Shown one piece after another: positions 8,344-16,581 of a DNA stretch of 64,000 bases. The notes under the pieces were generated by a model. The model did no database searches. It was not told where the DNA came from and saw only the letters and a program-made list of their open reading frames with translations. This DNA comes from DASTEQ01 sp040905185 (GTDB taxonomy: Bacteria; Chloroflexota; Limnocylindria; QHBO01): the NCBI GenBank assembly GCA_040905185.1, contig JBBDRZ010000001.1, positions 469,224 through 533,223 on the forward strand, read 5' to 3'. Position numbers and translations under genes: made by a program. Positions within the stretch are counted from its first letter, which is position 1. Each line of letters starts with the position of its first letter.

Positions 8344-9554
8344 AGCTCCTCCTCGTCCTGGAAGGTCAGCACCATGTCCCGCGGGGTTCGCGGGGCTGCG
8401 CGGAGCTTCGGGTCGCGGGCGTCGACCCGGCCCTGGCCGATCAGGAAGCAGACGACGGCCACCATCAGCAGCAGCGGGAAGCTGAACGCGGTGGCGACCA
8501 GCGCGGCGGCTTCGGGCTTGACCACGTTGGCGACCTGTTCCACCGCGGCGGCCAGGACGCCGCCCACCACGTCCGCCGGCAGCAGGGCATTCGGCGGCGG
8601 GACCGCCGAGCCTCCGTCCGTCGGCGGGGCAAGGGGCGCCGGCGGCGGAGGCTGAAGCCCGGCGGTCGTGGGGGACGTCGGGGCCGGGGACGGGCTGGTC
8701 AAGGTTGCCTCAGCCTCGCTGGGCGATTCGGACGGCGAGGCGGTTGGGGCCGCGGCGGGGGCCTGGTCTGGAGTCGGAGTCGGGGTGGCCGCCGGAGGCG
8801 GAACCGGGCTCGGCGTGGGCGTCGGAACCGGCGTCGGGGTTGGAGTAGGCGTAGGCGTAGGAGTCGGAGTCGGAGTCGGAGTAGGCGTAGGCGTTGGGGT
8901 CGGGTTGGGCGTTGGCGTTCGGGTCGGAGTAGGCGTAGGCGTTGGGGTCGGGGTGGGCGTTGGGGTCGGAGTAGGCGTAGGCGTTGGGGTCGGGGTGGGC
9001 GTGGGGGTCGGGGTCGGGGCTGGCGTCGGGGTCGTGGTGGGGACCTCGTCGAAACAGAACCGAACGTGGCCGAGGATGCCATACCAGCCGCCTACCGGGT
9101 TCGCCGGCGCGTGCAGTCCGTCATCAGCCATTGCCGGGGGGATGTAGAGATAGAGGCTGGCCTCAGAGCCACTCTTGATCAGAACGGCGTCGACCGGCAG
9201 GTTGGCCACGAAGTCGATCGTTTCACCGAATCCGGTGCTCTGAACGGTGAGCTCGACTTCGAAGTCGCTGTCCGGATCGACATGGAGGCCGTCGCTCAAG
9301 TGACCCGGCTCAATTCTGAACTCGTGGTCGTAGTCGCCGACTGACGCGCAGTCCTCATTCCCGGGGACCGTTACCGGCACGACATGGGATGCGAGCACCG
9401 GGACGCCGCTAATGAGCAACGAGAGCAGCGTCACGGTGACCGCGAGGGTGACACGCATCGGCCGCGCCGCCCGACCGGCAGCTCGTCGGAGCCGGTGACG
9501 TCGAAGGGCAAGCGCGGCAAGTCCGCGCTTGCCTGATCGCGTCGCCCAATGCAC
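8340..9554 (-). CDS. Secreted, membrane-anchored proline/threonine-repeat protein
   Basis: 404 residues from the chosen GTG. That start has a strong GGAGGG ribosome site 7 nt upstream (9562-9567); an ATG at 9458 would begin exactly at the signal peptide and cannot be excluded. The n-region is long and basic, then a hydrophobic signal segment ends in VLASH. A unique domain of about 115 residues (two Cys, many strands) precedes a roughly 95-residue Thr-Pro repeat, a Pro/Ala/Ser-rich segment, one transmembrane helix (about residues 355-375) and a basic then acidic cytoplasmic tail ending QDEEEL. This looks like a stalked surface protein. It is translationally coupled to the c-di-GMP enzyme. No family was recognised. 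Confidence 0.75.
   Translation of the reverse strand: MHWATRSGKRGLAALALRRHRLRRAAGRAARPMRVTLAVTVTLLSLLISGVPVLASHVVPVTVPGNEDCASVGDYDHEFRIEPGHLSDGLHVDPDSDFEVELTVQSTGFGETIDFVANLPVDAVLIKSGSEASLYLYIPPAMADDGLHAPANPVGGWYGILGHVRFCFDEVPTTTPTPAPTPTPTPTPTPTPTPTPTPTPTPTPTPTPTPTRTPTPNPTPTPTPTPTPTPTPTPTPTPTPTPVPTPTPSPVPPPAATPTPTPDQAPAAAPTASPSESPSEAEATLTSPSPAPTSPTTAGLQPPPPAPLAPPTDGGSAVPPPNALLPADVVGGVLAAAVEQVANVVKPEAAALVATAFSFPLLLMVAVVCFLIGQGRVDARDPKLRAAPRTPRDMVLTFQDEEEL
8757..9041 (-). repeat. Low-complexity Thr-Pro coding repeat with a 42-bp higher-order period
   Basis: GT/GGN-rich alternating codons on the plus strand encode (Thr-Pro)n on the minus strand. A 42-bp unit starting with gggtcgga is repeated at 8921, 8963 and (diverged) 9005. 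Such tracts change length by slippage, so the stalk length may vary between strains and assembly errors are possible here. Confidence 0.85.
9507..9533. repeat. Perfect 11-bp inverted repeat in the leader or N-region of the repeat protein
   Basis: The arms GGCAAGCGCGG and CCGCGCTTGCC flank a 5-nt loop. With the GTG start at 9554 it encodes part of the basic n-region; with the ATG at 9458 it would be a stable hairpin in the 5' leader. No T-tract follows, so it is not an intrinsic terminator. Confidence 0.5.
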
Positions 9555-9786
9555 GACGGCGCCCTCCCTCGATGAATGCATTACATGGCGAGGATGCGAT
9601 GCGTGCCCTTCGGCAACCATGGCGTGATCGTCCCCTGGGTACGCCCCGGTGCGAGTGGGCACCTGGCGCAAAACTGCCGAAAATCGCGGGGTGGGGTCTG
9701 ATGCAGTACTCGCACGGGACCGATGTACCGGTGCCCGTCCCGGCGCGAAATCGCGCCCGGCGACCAGCCGTCATGCCCCGATCGGG

Positions 9787-10257
9787 CTATGCGCTCCAGG
9801 CCTGAAGCTCGAGGATGTTGCCCTCGGGATCGGTCACGTAGCACCAGGTGACGCGCCGCCCGTCAGCCGTGGTCAGGGTCACGACATCCCCTACTCGACC
9901 GCCACCCGCGGACAGCACCTCGCCCTGCGCCGCCTCCACGTCGCGGACCGCAAAGGCGATGTGCGCGAATCCAGGTCGGTTCGCCGCAGTCGGAGGGCGT
10001 TCCTCGGCGCGGCCGTACTGGTAGATCTCGAGGGTGGGCCCGCCGGCCCCATGGCCGGGCAAGCGCAGGTGGGCGCCGCGCAGCTCGGCCCCGGCCACGC
10101 CGGTCCCCCGCTCCAGGTCCGGCCCGGCGTAGTTCCGTTCGGGCGGCACGACCTCGCATCCGAAAACCGTCCGATAGAAGTCCACCAGACGGCGCCAGTC
10201 GGCAGCCACGATGTTGACGTGGCCAAAGCGGACACCGGGGAGGGGCAACTCAGTCAA
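9787..10257 (-). CDS. VOC-superfamily (glyoxalase/dioxygenase-like) protein
   Basis: 156 residues with a TTG start. Two beta-alpha-beta-beta-beta modules are apparent: the first starts FGHVNIVAADWRRLVDFYRTVFG and ends GPTLEIYQY; the second starts PGFAHIAFAVRDVEAAQ and ends YVTDPEGNILELQAW. His13 and Glu in TLEIYQY, together with His and Glu in the second module, are the expected metal ligands. Members include glyoxalase I, dioxygenases and resistance proteins; the substrate is unknown. A TAGGGT hexamer lies 8 nt before the TTG, overlapping the divergent promoter of the ABC exporter genes. Confidence 0.85.
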   Translation of the reverse strand: MTELPLPGVRFGHVNIVAADWRRLVDFYRTVFGCEVVPPERNYAGPDLERGTGVAGAELRGAHLRLPGHGAGGPTLEIYQYGRAEERPPTAANRPGFAHIAFAVRDVEAAQGEVLSAGGGRVGDVVTLTTADGRRVTWCYVTDPEGNILELQAWSA

Positions 10258-10264
10258 TCGCGGC

Positions 10265-10271
10265 TACCCTA
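10265..10271. promoter_or_regulatory. Overlapping divergent -10-like hexamers
   Basis: Only 23 bp separate the divergent VOC and ABC genes. On the plus strand TACCCT (10265-10270) lies 10 nt before the ABC ATG; on the minus strand TAGGGT (10271-10266) lies 8 nt before the VOC TTG. The two elements share bases, so the promoters would be mutually exclusive and the messages nearly leaderless. Confidence 0.4.
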
Positions 10272-10280
10272 CCGCACGAA

Positions 10281-11270
10281 ATGACCGCACCTCCCGACGG
10301 CCTCGCGCTGGCCACCCGTGACCTGCGCAAGAGCTATGGCTCGCGCCTGGCACTGGCCGGCCTGGACATCTCCGTCCCAACCGGGGTGGTGTATGGCTTC
10401 CTGGGGCCCAACGGGGCGGGCAAGACGACGACCATGCGCCTGCTCACGGGGCTCATCCACCCCGACCACGGCAGCATCGAGCTCCTGGGCCGGCCGTTCA
10501 GCGGTCGGGATCGGCGTCGGCTCTTCGACATTGGCGCCCTGGTCGAAACGCCCTCGTTCTACCCCTTCCTGTCGGGGAGGGAGAACCTGCGCGCAATCGG
10601 GGCCAGCGGCGCTCCAACGATCAAGGCACGCATCGAGGAGCTGCTGGAGCTGGTGGGGCTCCGCGATCGAGCGCGGGACAAGGTCTCGGGCTACTCGCTG
10701 GGCATGACGCAGCGCCTCGGGATCGCCGCGGCGCTGCTCAGCGACCCGCAGCTCCTGCTCCTCGACGAGCCAGCCAACGGTCTGGATCCGGCGGGCATCG
10801 TCGCCATCCGCGAGACGCTCCGCCACCTGGCGGCTGAGGGCAAGACGGTGTTCGTCTCCAGCCACCTGCTCGCCGAGGTGCAGCAGATGGCGGACGTGAT
10901 CGGGATCATCGCCGCCGGACGCCTGGTGCGCGAGGGCTCGATGACCGAGCTCCTGCATGGCGCTGACCTGGTGCGCGTGAAGGTGGCTCCGCATGAGGTC
11001 GCCTCGGCGGCGGAACGTCTTGTCAGCCTTCCCGGGCAAGACGGGGTGGAACCATCGGCCGATGAAGGCTGGCTCACCGTGCGCATCGCGGCCAACCGCG
11101 CTGCCGACGTCAACCGGGCCCTGGCCGACGCCGGCATCTACGCCGCGCGGCTGGAGGCCGGCAGCGACCTGGAGGAGCTGTTCCTCGCGCTGACCGCGGA
11201 CGAGGCGGTCAGCCACGAGGGGACGTTCCAGAGCATTTCCACTCCGAAGGCACCCGAGAGCGACCGATGA
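10281..11270 (+). CDS. ABC transporter ATP-binding protein (ABC-2 type)
   Basis: 329 residues. Walker A GPNGAGKTTT, Q-loop region around GALVETPSFYPFL, signature YSLGMTQRLGIA (a variant of LSGGQ as in CcmA/BcrA-type ATPases), Walker B LLLLDEPANGLDPAG and H-loop VSSHLL are all intact. The C-terminal 100 residues form the regulatory extension common in DrrA/BcrA-like exporters. It overlaps the permease gene by 4 nt (ATGA), so the two form one transporter, probably exporting a drug, peptide or lipid. Cytoplasmic face of the membrane. Confidence 0.95.
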   Translation: MTAPPDGLALATRDLRKSYGSRLALAGLDISVPTGVVYGFLGPNGAGKTTTMRLLTGLIHPDHGSIELLGRPFSGRDRRRLFDIGALVETPSFYPFLSGRENLRAIGASGAPTIKARIEELLELVGLRDRARDKVSGYSLGMTQRLGIAAALLSDPQLLLLDEPANGLDPAGIVAIRETLRHLAAEGKTVFVSSHLLAEVQQMADVIGIIAAGRLVREGSMTELLHGADLVRVKVAPHEVASAAERLVSLPGQDGVEPSADEGWLTVRIAANRAADVNRALADAGIYAARLEAGSDLEELFLALTADEAVSHEGTFQSISTPKAPESDR

Positions 11271-12073
11271 GGATCCTCCTCTCGGGGCTCAGGAAGCTCC
11301 AGCGTCGACCGGCCACTTGGCTCACCTTCGGGATCCTGACCGGCCTGCTGGTCATGATCATCGTCGCGGTGGCCGCCACCGGAGGCGATGGTGATGGGCC
11401 TGGCGGTCGTGGCGGCCCTGATCCGCTGACCCTGGTCACGTTCCCGCTCGCGTACGAGTTGATCCTTGGATTCATCGTGGGACTGGGAGGCCTGTTCGCG
11501 GTCACCTACGGGGCGGCGGTTGCCGGCGGGGAATGGTCGTGGGGAACCTTGAAGATGGCCGTCGCCCGCGGCGAGAGCCGGAGCCGGTACATGCTGCTCA
11601 CATTCGGGGCCGTGGCGGCGTACCTGGTGGCCGGGCTCCTGTTCTCATTCCTCATCGGAGTGACGGCAGCCTTCGTCGGTGCCAACCTGGCCGGTGTCCC
11701 TACCGACGGAATGAACAACGCGGACGCGCTGGGAGCGCTGCCGGAGCAGTTCGGGCGCGGGTGGTTCGCCATGGCTGAGCAGGGAGCGCTGGGTTTCGCC
11801 GTGGCCACGCTGGCCCGCAGCCAGCTGGCGGGCATCGGGGTGGGGATCGCCTTCTACTTCGGCGAGGCGTTTGCGGGCATCTTCCTGCCGGACATCGTTC
11901 GCTACCTACCGTTCAACGTCGCCAGCTCGGCGGTCGGCCTTGGGGGCGGCGGGTTCGGCGCCGGTCCCGATCCGCTGCCCCAGGCGACCGCCATGCTGCT
12001 GGTCGGCGCCTGGCTCATCGGCTCCTTGGTCGTGGCGGCTGTCTTCACCGAACGCGCGGAGATCACCGGCTGA
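11267..12073 (+). CDS. ABC-2 family transporter permease
   Basis: 268 residues with about six hydrophobic helices (near 18-38, 60-85, 110-135, 165-185, 190-210 and 235-260). The segment GGEWSWGTLKMAVARGESR is the E-x-x-x-G-T-x-x-x cytoplasmic motif of ABC-2 permeases of the BcrB/NatB kind. It is translationally coupled to the ATPase gene and is followed after 2 nt by the dsbB-like gene. A Gly-rich loop follows the first helix. The substrate is unknown. Confidence 0.9.
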   Translation: MRILLSGLRKLQRRPATWLTFGILTGLLVMIIVAVAATGGDGDGPGGRGGPDPLTLVTFPLAYELILGFIVGLGGLFAVTYGAAVAGGEWSWGTLKMAVARGESRSRYMLLTFGAVAAYLVAGLLFSFLIGVTAAFVGANLAGVPTDGMNNADALGALPEQFGRGWFAMAEQGALGFAVATLARSQLAGIGVGIAFYFGEAFAGIFLPDIVRYLPFNVASSAVGLGGGGFGAGPDPLPQATAMLLVGAWLIGSLVVAAVFTERAEITG

Positions 12074-12075
12074 CG

Positions 12076-12630
12076 ATGAATCTGCTGGGCGTCGCGAACT
12101 TCCTGGCCATTCTCTCCCTGGTTGCCGGCGCCGGGAGCGTCGCCGTGATCGCGTTGCGCCTCGCGGCGACAACGGCGGAGGCTCCCCGCCGATGGCTGGC
12201 CAGCCTGCAGGACGGCGTCAGCCCGTACGTGCTCTGGCTGGCGTGGCTCGTTGCCGCGACGGCCATGGCCGGCAGCCTGTACTTCTCGGAGGTCGCCGGT
12301 TTCATTCCCTGCGCCCTGTGTTGGTATCAGCGGATCGCGATGTACCCGCTGGCGGTCATGCTCCTCATCGCAGCGGTCCGCCACGATCTCGGCGTCCGGC
12401 CGTACGCCACCGTCCTGGCAGCCATCGGGGCGGTGATCGCGGCCTACCACGTGCTGTTGCAGCGGCTGCCTGGACTGCCCAGCGCAACCTGCTCGTTGGA
12501 GGTGCCGTGCACGGCCATTCAGCTCGAGCGCTTCGGCTTCGTCACGATCCCGGTGATGGCGCTCATCGGCTTCATCAGCGTCCTGGTGCTGCTGTGGATC
12601 GTCGCTCAGCCCGACGAGGAGGTCGGGTGA
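12076..12630 (+). CDS. DsbB/BdbC-family disulfide-bond formation protein
   Basis: 184 residues, more than four membrane helices. The active-site motif CALCWYQRIAMYP matches the C-x-x-C-W-Y-Q-R signature of DsbB/BdbC, and a second Cys pair (TCSLEVPC) lies in the extracytoplasmic loop after AAYHVLLQRLPGLP. It would pass electrons from a thiol oxidase to quinone. An extra N-terminal helix compared with DsbB is present. The stop overlaps the GTG of the next gene (GTGA), which encodes a CPHC thioredoxin-like partner; together they form an oxidative folding pair. Confidence 0.93.
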   Translation: MNLLGVANFLAILSLVAGAGSVAVIALRLAATTAEAPRRWLASLQDGVSPYVLWLAWLVAATAMAGSLYFSEVAGFIPCALCWYQRIAMYPLAVMLLIAAVRHDLGVRPYATVLAAIGAVIAAYHVLLQRLPGLPSATCSLEVPCTAIQLERFGFVTIPVMALIGFISVLVLLWIVAQPDEEVG

Positions 12631-13289
12631 GCAAGGAGACCAGGGCCTCGGCTGCCCAGAAACGGCGCACCCAGGCCAGAGCTCGCGACAACCGCGTGTG
12701 GTTCGTGATTGTCGGCGTCGGGGCGGTGGTCGTACTCGGGGCCGTCATCGCGGTGGCCCTGGCCTCGACTCAGCCCGCTCTCGCCGAGCCGGCCGCGGAG
12801 CCGGTGATCGTCAGCGGGCAACCGCTGCCCGCCTATCCCGACAGCGGGACCGATCCGGCGCTGGGGATGCTGCTGCCGACCCTGCAGGGGACCGGCCTGG
12901 TTGGCGAGCCAGTAACCATCGGTCCAGACGGACGGGCCAAGGCGATCATCATCCTGGCCCACTGGTGTCCCCATTGCCAGGCGGAAGTGCCGCGTCTCGT
13001 GGCCTGGCTGGCCGACAATCGGCTCCCCGAGGGCGTGGACGTGATCGGATTGTCCACCGCGATCAACGAGGCACGGCCGAACTACCCGCCGTCGGCTTGG
13101 CTGGAGCGCGAGGGCTGGGAGCTGTCGACGCTCAACGACGATGCCGGCTCGTCTGCCTATCTGGCCCTGGGGGCCCTCAACACCCCGGGGTGGGTGTTCG
13201 TCGGAGCGGACGGAACCGTCCGGCTGCGCACGACTGGAGAGCTCGACCCGGCCGAGTTCGGCGCCATTCTCGAGCAGCTCGCCCCGTAG
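12627..13289 (+). CDS. Membrane-anchored thioredoxin-fold thiol oxidoreductase (CPHC)
   Basis: 220 residues starting at a GTG that overlaps the DsbB stop. A basic N-terminus and one transmembrane helix (about residues 27-47) anchor a periplasmic or extracellular thioredoxin domain. The active site is HWCPHCQAEVP, the CPHC dipeptide typical of oxidising DsbA-like proteins, with the cis-Pro loop at NTPGWVFVGADG. The domain layout is closer to TlpA/ResA than to helical DsbA. Its coupling to dsbB suggests it is the dithiol oxidase recycled by that protein (BdbD role), although a reducing role cannot be excluded. Confidence 0.9.
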   Translation: MSKETRASAAQKRRTQARARDNRVWFVIVGVGAVVVLGAVIAVALASTQPALAEPAAEPVIVSGQPLPAYPDSGTDPALGMLLPTLQGTGLVGEPVTIGPDGRAKAIIILAHWCPHCQAEVPRLVAWLADNRLPEGVDVIGLSTAINEARPNYPPSAWLEREGWELSTLNDDAGSSAYLALGALNTPGWVFVGADGTVRLRTTGELDPAEFGAILEQLAP

Positions 13290-13359
13290 AAACGGCCGCG
13301 CGTCGCCTCATCGGGCGAGGTCGTTCAGCCGATCAGCTTCATCCGTCTCCGCCGCCGCG

Positions 13360-14115
13360 CTACCGGACCCAGATGACGAAGGTGATCACCTGCATCCCCC
13401 CGCCCACGTCGGCGACGTAGACATCGTCGTCGACGGCCCGACCCCAGGCAGCCGGGGCACGCGGGTCGCGCTGCCCGTTGCCAGCCGGCGTTGACGCCCC
13501 CGAGGCGCCAGCGTCCAGGTGGGCGTAGATCTGCGCCAGCTGGTCGTAGTCGTGCTGGTTCGGATGCTGGTTGGAGTTCGGGCTGTCCGTGTAGTCCATG
13601 CAGGTGCCGAGGTTCGGGTTTTCGAAATCCTCGTCCTGATGGTCCAGGCCGAAGTCGTGCCCGATCTCCTGGCACATGACGTACTGGCGCCATTCATCGG
13701 TGTTGTAGGCCGGGGTGTTGAAATATGTGTCATTCACCCGGGCCGTGGCCCGCGTGATGTGCGAGCCCCTCACCCATATCTGGGCGACACCCAGCCAGCC
13801 GGTGTTCCCGTAGGCGCCACTGCAGACGTTGATCTTGCCGTTGATCGCCTTGCAGGTCTTGCCGTTGGTCCCGGCACCAGCCACCTCGTCGAGGTCGAGG
13901 ACTGATGATTCCTCCCAGTCCACGATTGCCACGTCGAGGTGTCCATCCCACGTGGTGGTGACGCTGTCGACTACCTGCAGTGTGAAGGGGTTCGCAGCCC
14001 TCGCCCAGTGGTAGTTCCCCCACGCGTGCGACGCCGCCGTCACCGCCGGCATGGCGAGAAGGACCAATGTCAGAAGTCCGATGATCAGCGCCTGACGGCG
14101 CGATGCGCGACGCAC
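13360..14115 (-). CDS. Secreted metzincin-like protein with altered zinc motif (QEIGH)
   Basis: 251 residues from a GTG chosen because a strong GGAGGT ribosome site lies 10 nt upstream. A signal peptide ends around AVTAASHAW. The C-terminal half carries QEIGHDFGLDH (Gln149, Glu150, His153, His159) followed by GTCMDYT, matching the metzincin HExxHxxGxxH plus Met-turn pattern except that the first His is Gln. Cys residues in KTCKAINGKINVC and in MCQE/GTCM may form disulfides. With one zinc ligand changed, activity is uncertain: it may use another ligand, bind zinc weakly or be non-catalytic. Single gene, convergent with the thioredoxin gene. Confidence 0.75.
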   Translation of the reverse strand: MRRASRRQALIIGLLTLVLLAMPAVTAASHAWGNYHWARAANPFTLQVVDSVTTTWDGHLDVAIVDWEESSVLDLDEVAGAGTNGKTCKAINGKINVCSGAYGNTGWLGVAQIWVRGSHITRATARVNDTYFNTPAYNTDEWRQYVMCQEIGHDFGLDHQDEDFENPNLGTCMDYTDSPNSNQHPNQHDYDQLAQIYAHLDAGASGASTPAGNGQRDPRAPAAWGRAVDDDVYVADVGGGMQVITFVIWVR

Positions 14116-14262
14116 GAAAATCCTTACCTCCAGCACCGGGGATGCGAGGCCGCCCCCATCTGACAGTCAGTATCGCCGATCGCGCAAGGTCACCAGACCG
14201 CACCCGACCACGCCTCACAGCGGGAGCAGTCGGGGCGGACGGCGATGCGAACGCCGGGTTGG

Positions 14263-14652
14263 TCAGGCGTTCGGCAGGATCGGGCAGCGGAAGTCGGCGT
14301 CGAGGGCTCGCACCAGGACGAGGTCACCGTCGTCGACCAGGTCCATGACGTCGTCGAAGTCGGTCAGGAGGTGCGCGTCAGCCGGTTCGACCCATGTCGC
14401 CAGCCACACCGCCCAACGACCGCCATGCGACCCCTGGCCGGGCGCGTACTGCGCCACGCCGCCCTGGTCGAAGTTCGTGAACGCGACGATTGGATCGGTC
14501 CCCGTGCCGGGGTCCACCCGAGCCGGATTGCCGAAGGTTCGGTACGCGTCGCCCTCGGCATAGATCGTCCCAAACTCGCGGGCGCCGACTGGCGCCGCGA
14601 TTGCCAGGGATAGGAGTGCTGCCAACGGCAGCACGGCAAGCAAGCGATTCAT
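14263..14652 (-). CDS. Small secreted protein of unknown function
   Basis: 129 residues with a clear signal peptide (MNRLLAVLPLAALLSLAIA, cleavage near VGA-RE). The mature part is about 105 residues, rich in Asp, Gly and aromatic residues, with segments GGRWAVWLATW and DLVDDGDLVLVRALD, and a single Cys near the end. No family was recognised. It lies upstream of the metzincin-like gene on the same strand with a 147-bp gap, so the two may or may not be co-transcribed. Confidence 0.6.
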   Translation of the reverse strand: MNRLLAVLPLAALLSLAIAAPVGAREFGTIYAEGDAYRTFGNPARVDPGTGTDPIVAFTNFDQGGVAQYAPGQGSHGGRWAVWLATWVEPADAHLLTDFDDVMDLVDDGDLVLVRALDADFRCPILPNA

Positions 14653-14768
14653 CTCGATTCTCCGAGTGCGGCCGGCGTCTCCGGCCTACCGCGCTACAGC
14701 CTCGCAAGGCATTGCGTGCGCCTGACGACCTGACCATGACCGTTTGGTGACGATGGGGCTCCCCTGGC

Positions 14769-15857
14769 TCAGGCACCAGCGCCCTGCGTGGGTGCCCGCA
14801 TCGGCAGGCGGAACCAGACCTCGGTACGCCCATCGGCCGATGTGGCGCCGACACTCCCGCCGTGGTCTTCCACGATCTGGCGCACGATGGTCAGGCCGAT
14901 GCCGGCGCCGCCACTGGCGCGCGCCCGCGACCGATCGACGCGATGCAGCCGCTCCCAGATGAGCGGCAGCTCGGCGGGCGGGATCTCCGTCCCCGTGTTC
15001 GCGATCGCACAGTGCAACCACCCGCCATCCGCCCGCAGCCGGACCTCGATCGTCCCGCCGTCGTTCGTATAGCGGGCCGCATTGTGGACCAGGTTCGCCA
15101 CGACCTGACCGATGGCGTCAGGGTCGCCGCGAATCGCGGGCACGGTCGCGGCGTTCTCGAGACGGACGTCGATCCGCCGTTGCGCCAGGTCGGGCGACAC
15201 GAGCTCCATCGTGCGCCGCACCAGGGCCGCCAGGTCGACCTCGACGCGGGCCATCGTCCGCTCGCCTCGCTCCCCGCGGGCGAGCTGATCAAGCCCTTCG
15301 ACCAGGCGGGTCAGCCGTTCGATCTCATCCTTCACCGTGCGCAGCACCTCGGGGCTCGGCTCAATGACCCCGTCCGCCAGCGCTTCGGTGTAGCCACGCA
15401 GGCTGGTGAGGGGCGTGCGCAGCTCATGGGCGACGTCCTCGACGACGGCCCTGCGCAGCTCTTCGACCCGCTGCAGGGTGGCGGCCATGCGGTTGAACGA
15501 CTGCGCCAGCCGACGCAGCTCCGGGTCGGGGGGTTCGGGGACGCGTGCCGCCAGGTCGCCGCTCGCGACGGCCCCGGTGGCCACGGTGAGCTGCTCGAGC
15601 GGGCGCATCAAGCGCCGCACGAGCCACCAGGCGGCCACCGCGCCAAGGACGATGCCCGCGCCTGCGCCGATCAACAGCACGCGGATCACGTACTGGTCGA
15701 ACATCGCCTCCGCCTCCTGGCGCGTGGCGACGCCCTCCATGATCAGATGCATGACGCGCTCGGCGCTGAACTGGACGACGGCGTAGACGATCACCGCCGC
15801 CACGCCAAACGAGACCAGCACGAACACGGCCACCAGCCGAGTGCGGAGCGAGGGCAT
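14769..15857 (-). CDS. Two-component sensor histidine kinase (HAMP type)
   Basis: 362 residues. Two transmembrane helices (about 8-30 and 57-80) enclose a very short extracytoplasmic loop of about 26 residues, followed by a HAMP domain (about 78-130), the phosphoacceptor helix DVAHELRTPL with His144, an N-box NLVHNAARYT and a G-box GGAGIGLTIV. It is the BaeS/PhoR-like class. The small sensor loop suggests sensing within the membrane or through a partner. It lies 3 nt downstream of the response regulator gene, its probable partner. Confidence 0.95.
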   Translation of the reverse strand: MPSLRTRLVAVFVLVSFGVAAVIVYAVVQFSAERVMHLIMEGVATRQEAEAMFDQYVIRVLLIGAGAGIVLGAVAAWWLVRRLMRPLEQLTVATGAVASGDLAARVPEPPDPELRRLAQSFNRMAATLQRVEELRRAVVEDVAHELRTPLTSLRGYTEALADGVIEPSPEVLRTVKDEIERLTRLVEGLDQLARGERGERTMARVEVDLAALVRRTMELVSPDLAQRRIDVRLENAATVPAIRGDPDAIGQVVANLVHNAARYTNDGGTIEVRLRADGGWLHCAIANTGTEIPPAELPLIWERLHRVDRSRARASGGAGIGLTIVRQIVEDHGGSVGATSADGRTEVWFRLPMRAPTQGAGA

Positions 15858-15860
15858 CGG

Positions 15861-16568
15861 TCAGCCAGCTGGGGGGAGCTTCTGGACCGCGCCGATGAAC
15901 TTGTAGCCGACCGTGCGAACGGTCGCGATAAAGCGCGGCTCAAGCGGGGAGTCGCCCAACCGGCGGCGCAACCTGCCGAGGTGGACGTCGATGGTGCGGT
16001 CGATGATCCCCGGATCGTCCGCGCCATGGATGGCGTCGATCAGCTCATCTCGGGTGAACACGCGACCGGGCCGGCTCATGAGCGCGTGGAGCAGGCGGAA
16101 CTCGTGGGGCGTGACCTGGATCGGAGCGCCATCCAACGCGACCTCGACCCGGCTGGGGTCGAGCACCAGGCCATCGGCCTCCAGGATCGGTCCATCCGCG
16201 GTGGGGGGTCGGACCCGCCGCAGGTGCGCGCGGATGCGAGCCATCAGCTCGCGCGGGCTGAAGGGCTTGACGATGTAGTCGTCCGCGCCGAGGTCCAGGC
16301 CCACCACCTTGTCCGAGTCGCCGCTGCGGGCGGTCAGGAGCAGGATCGGGGCGTCGCTCTCGTCACGCAGCCGGCGACACACCTCGAACCCGTCGAGGCC
16401 CGGGAGCATGACGTCCAGCAGGACGATGTCCGGTCGCCGTTGGCGCGCCCGTTCCAGCGCCTGCGGCCCATCCTCGGCAAACGCCGTGTGGTGTCCCTCG
16501 CGCTCGATGTACAGGCGCAGAAGCTCGCGGATCTTCGGGTCGTCGTCGACCACGAGAACAGTGGCCAT
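15861..16568 (-). CDS. OmpR/PhoB-family response regulator
   Basis: 235 residues. The receiver domain (1-120) has the acidic pocket VVDDD, phosphoacceptor Asp52 in VLLDVMLPGLDG, the Thr of LLLLTARSG and Lys in DDYIVKPFSPREL. The winged-helix effector domain (about 130-230) contains VTPHEFRLLHALMSRPGRVFTR, RTIDVHLGRLRRRLGD and VRTVGYKF. It is first in a unit with the histidine kinase. A TAGACT hexamer 7 nt before the ATG suggests a leaderless message. The target genes are not evident. Confidence 0.96.
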   Translation of the reverse strand: MATVLVVDDDPKIRELLRLYIEREGHHTAFAEDGPQALERARQRRPDIVLLDVMLPGLDGFEVCRRLRDESDAPILLLTARSGDSDKVVGLDLGADDYIVKPFSPRELMARIRAHLRRVRPPTADGPILEADGLVLDPSRVEVALDGAPIQVTPHEFRLLHALMSRPGRVFTRDELIDAIHGADDPGIIDRTIDVHLGRLRRRLGDSPLEPRFIATVRTVGYKFIGAVQKLPPAG

Positions 16569-16575
16569 GGCGGGC

Positions 16576-16581
16576 AGTCTA
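16576..16581 (-). promoter_or_regulatory. -10-like TAGACT of the response regulator gene
   Basis: TAGACT on the minus strand ends 7 nt before the ATG. The sequence and spacing are the same as in front of metE and the PLP enzyme gene at 44917. No -35 match is visible. Confidence 0.55.

Noticed and set aside
8668..9147. A plus-strand frame coding for a Gly-Val repeat protein
   Set aside because: It is the antisense reading of the Thr-Pro repeat; the minus-strand protein has a signal peptide, unique domain and membrane helix, so the plus-strand version is a shadow.
9741..9756. Short GC hairpin (GGCGCG-AAAT-CGCGCC) downstream of the VOC gene
   Set aside because: Six base pairs without a T-run on either strand; such hairpins are expected by chance at this GC content.
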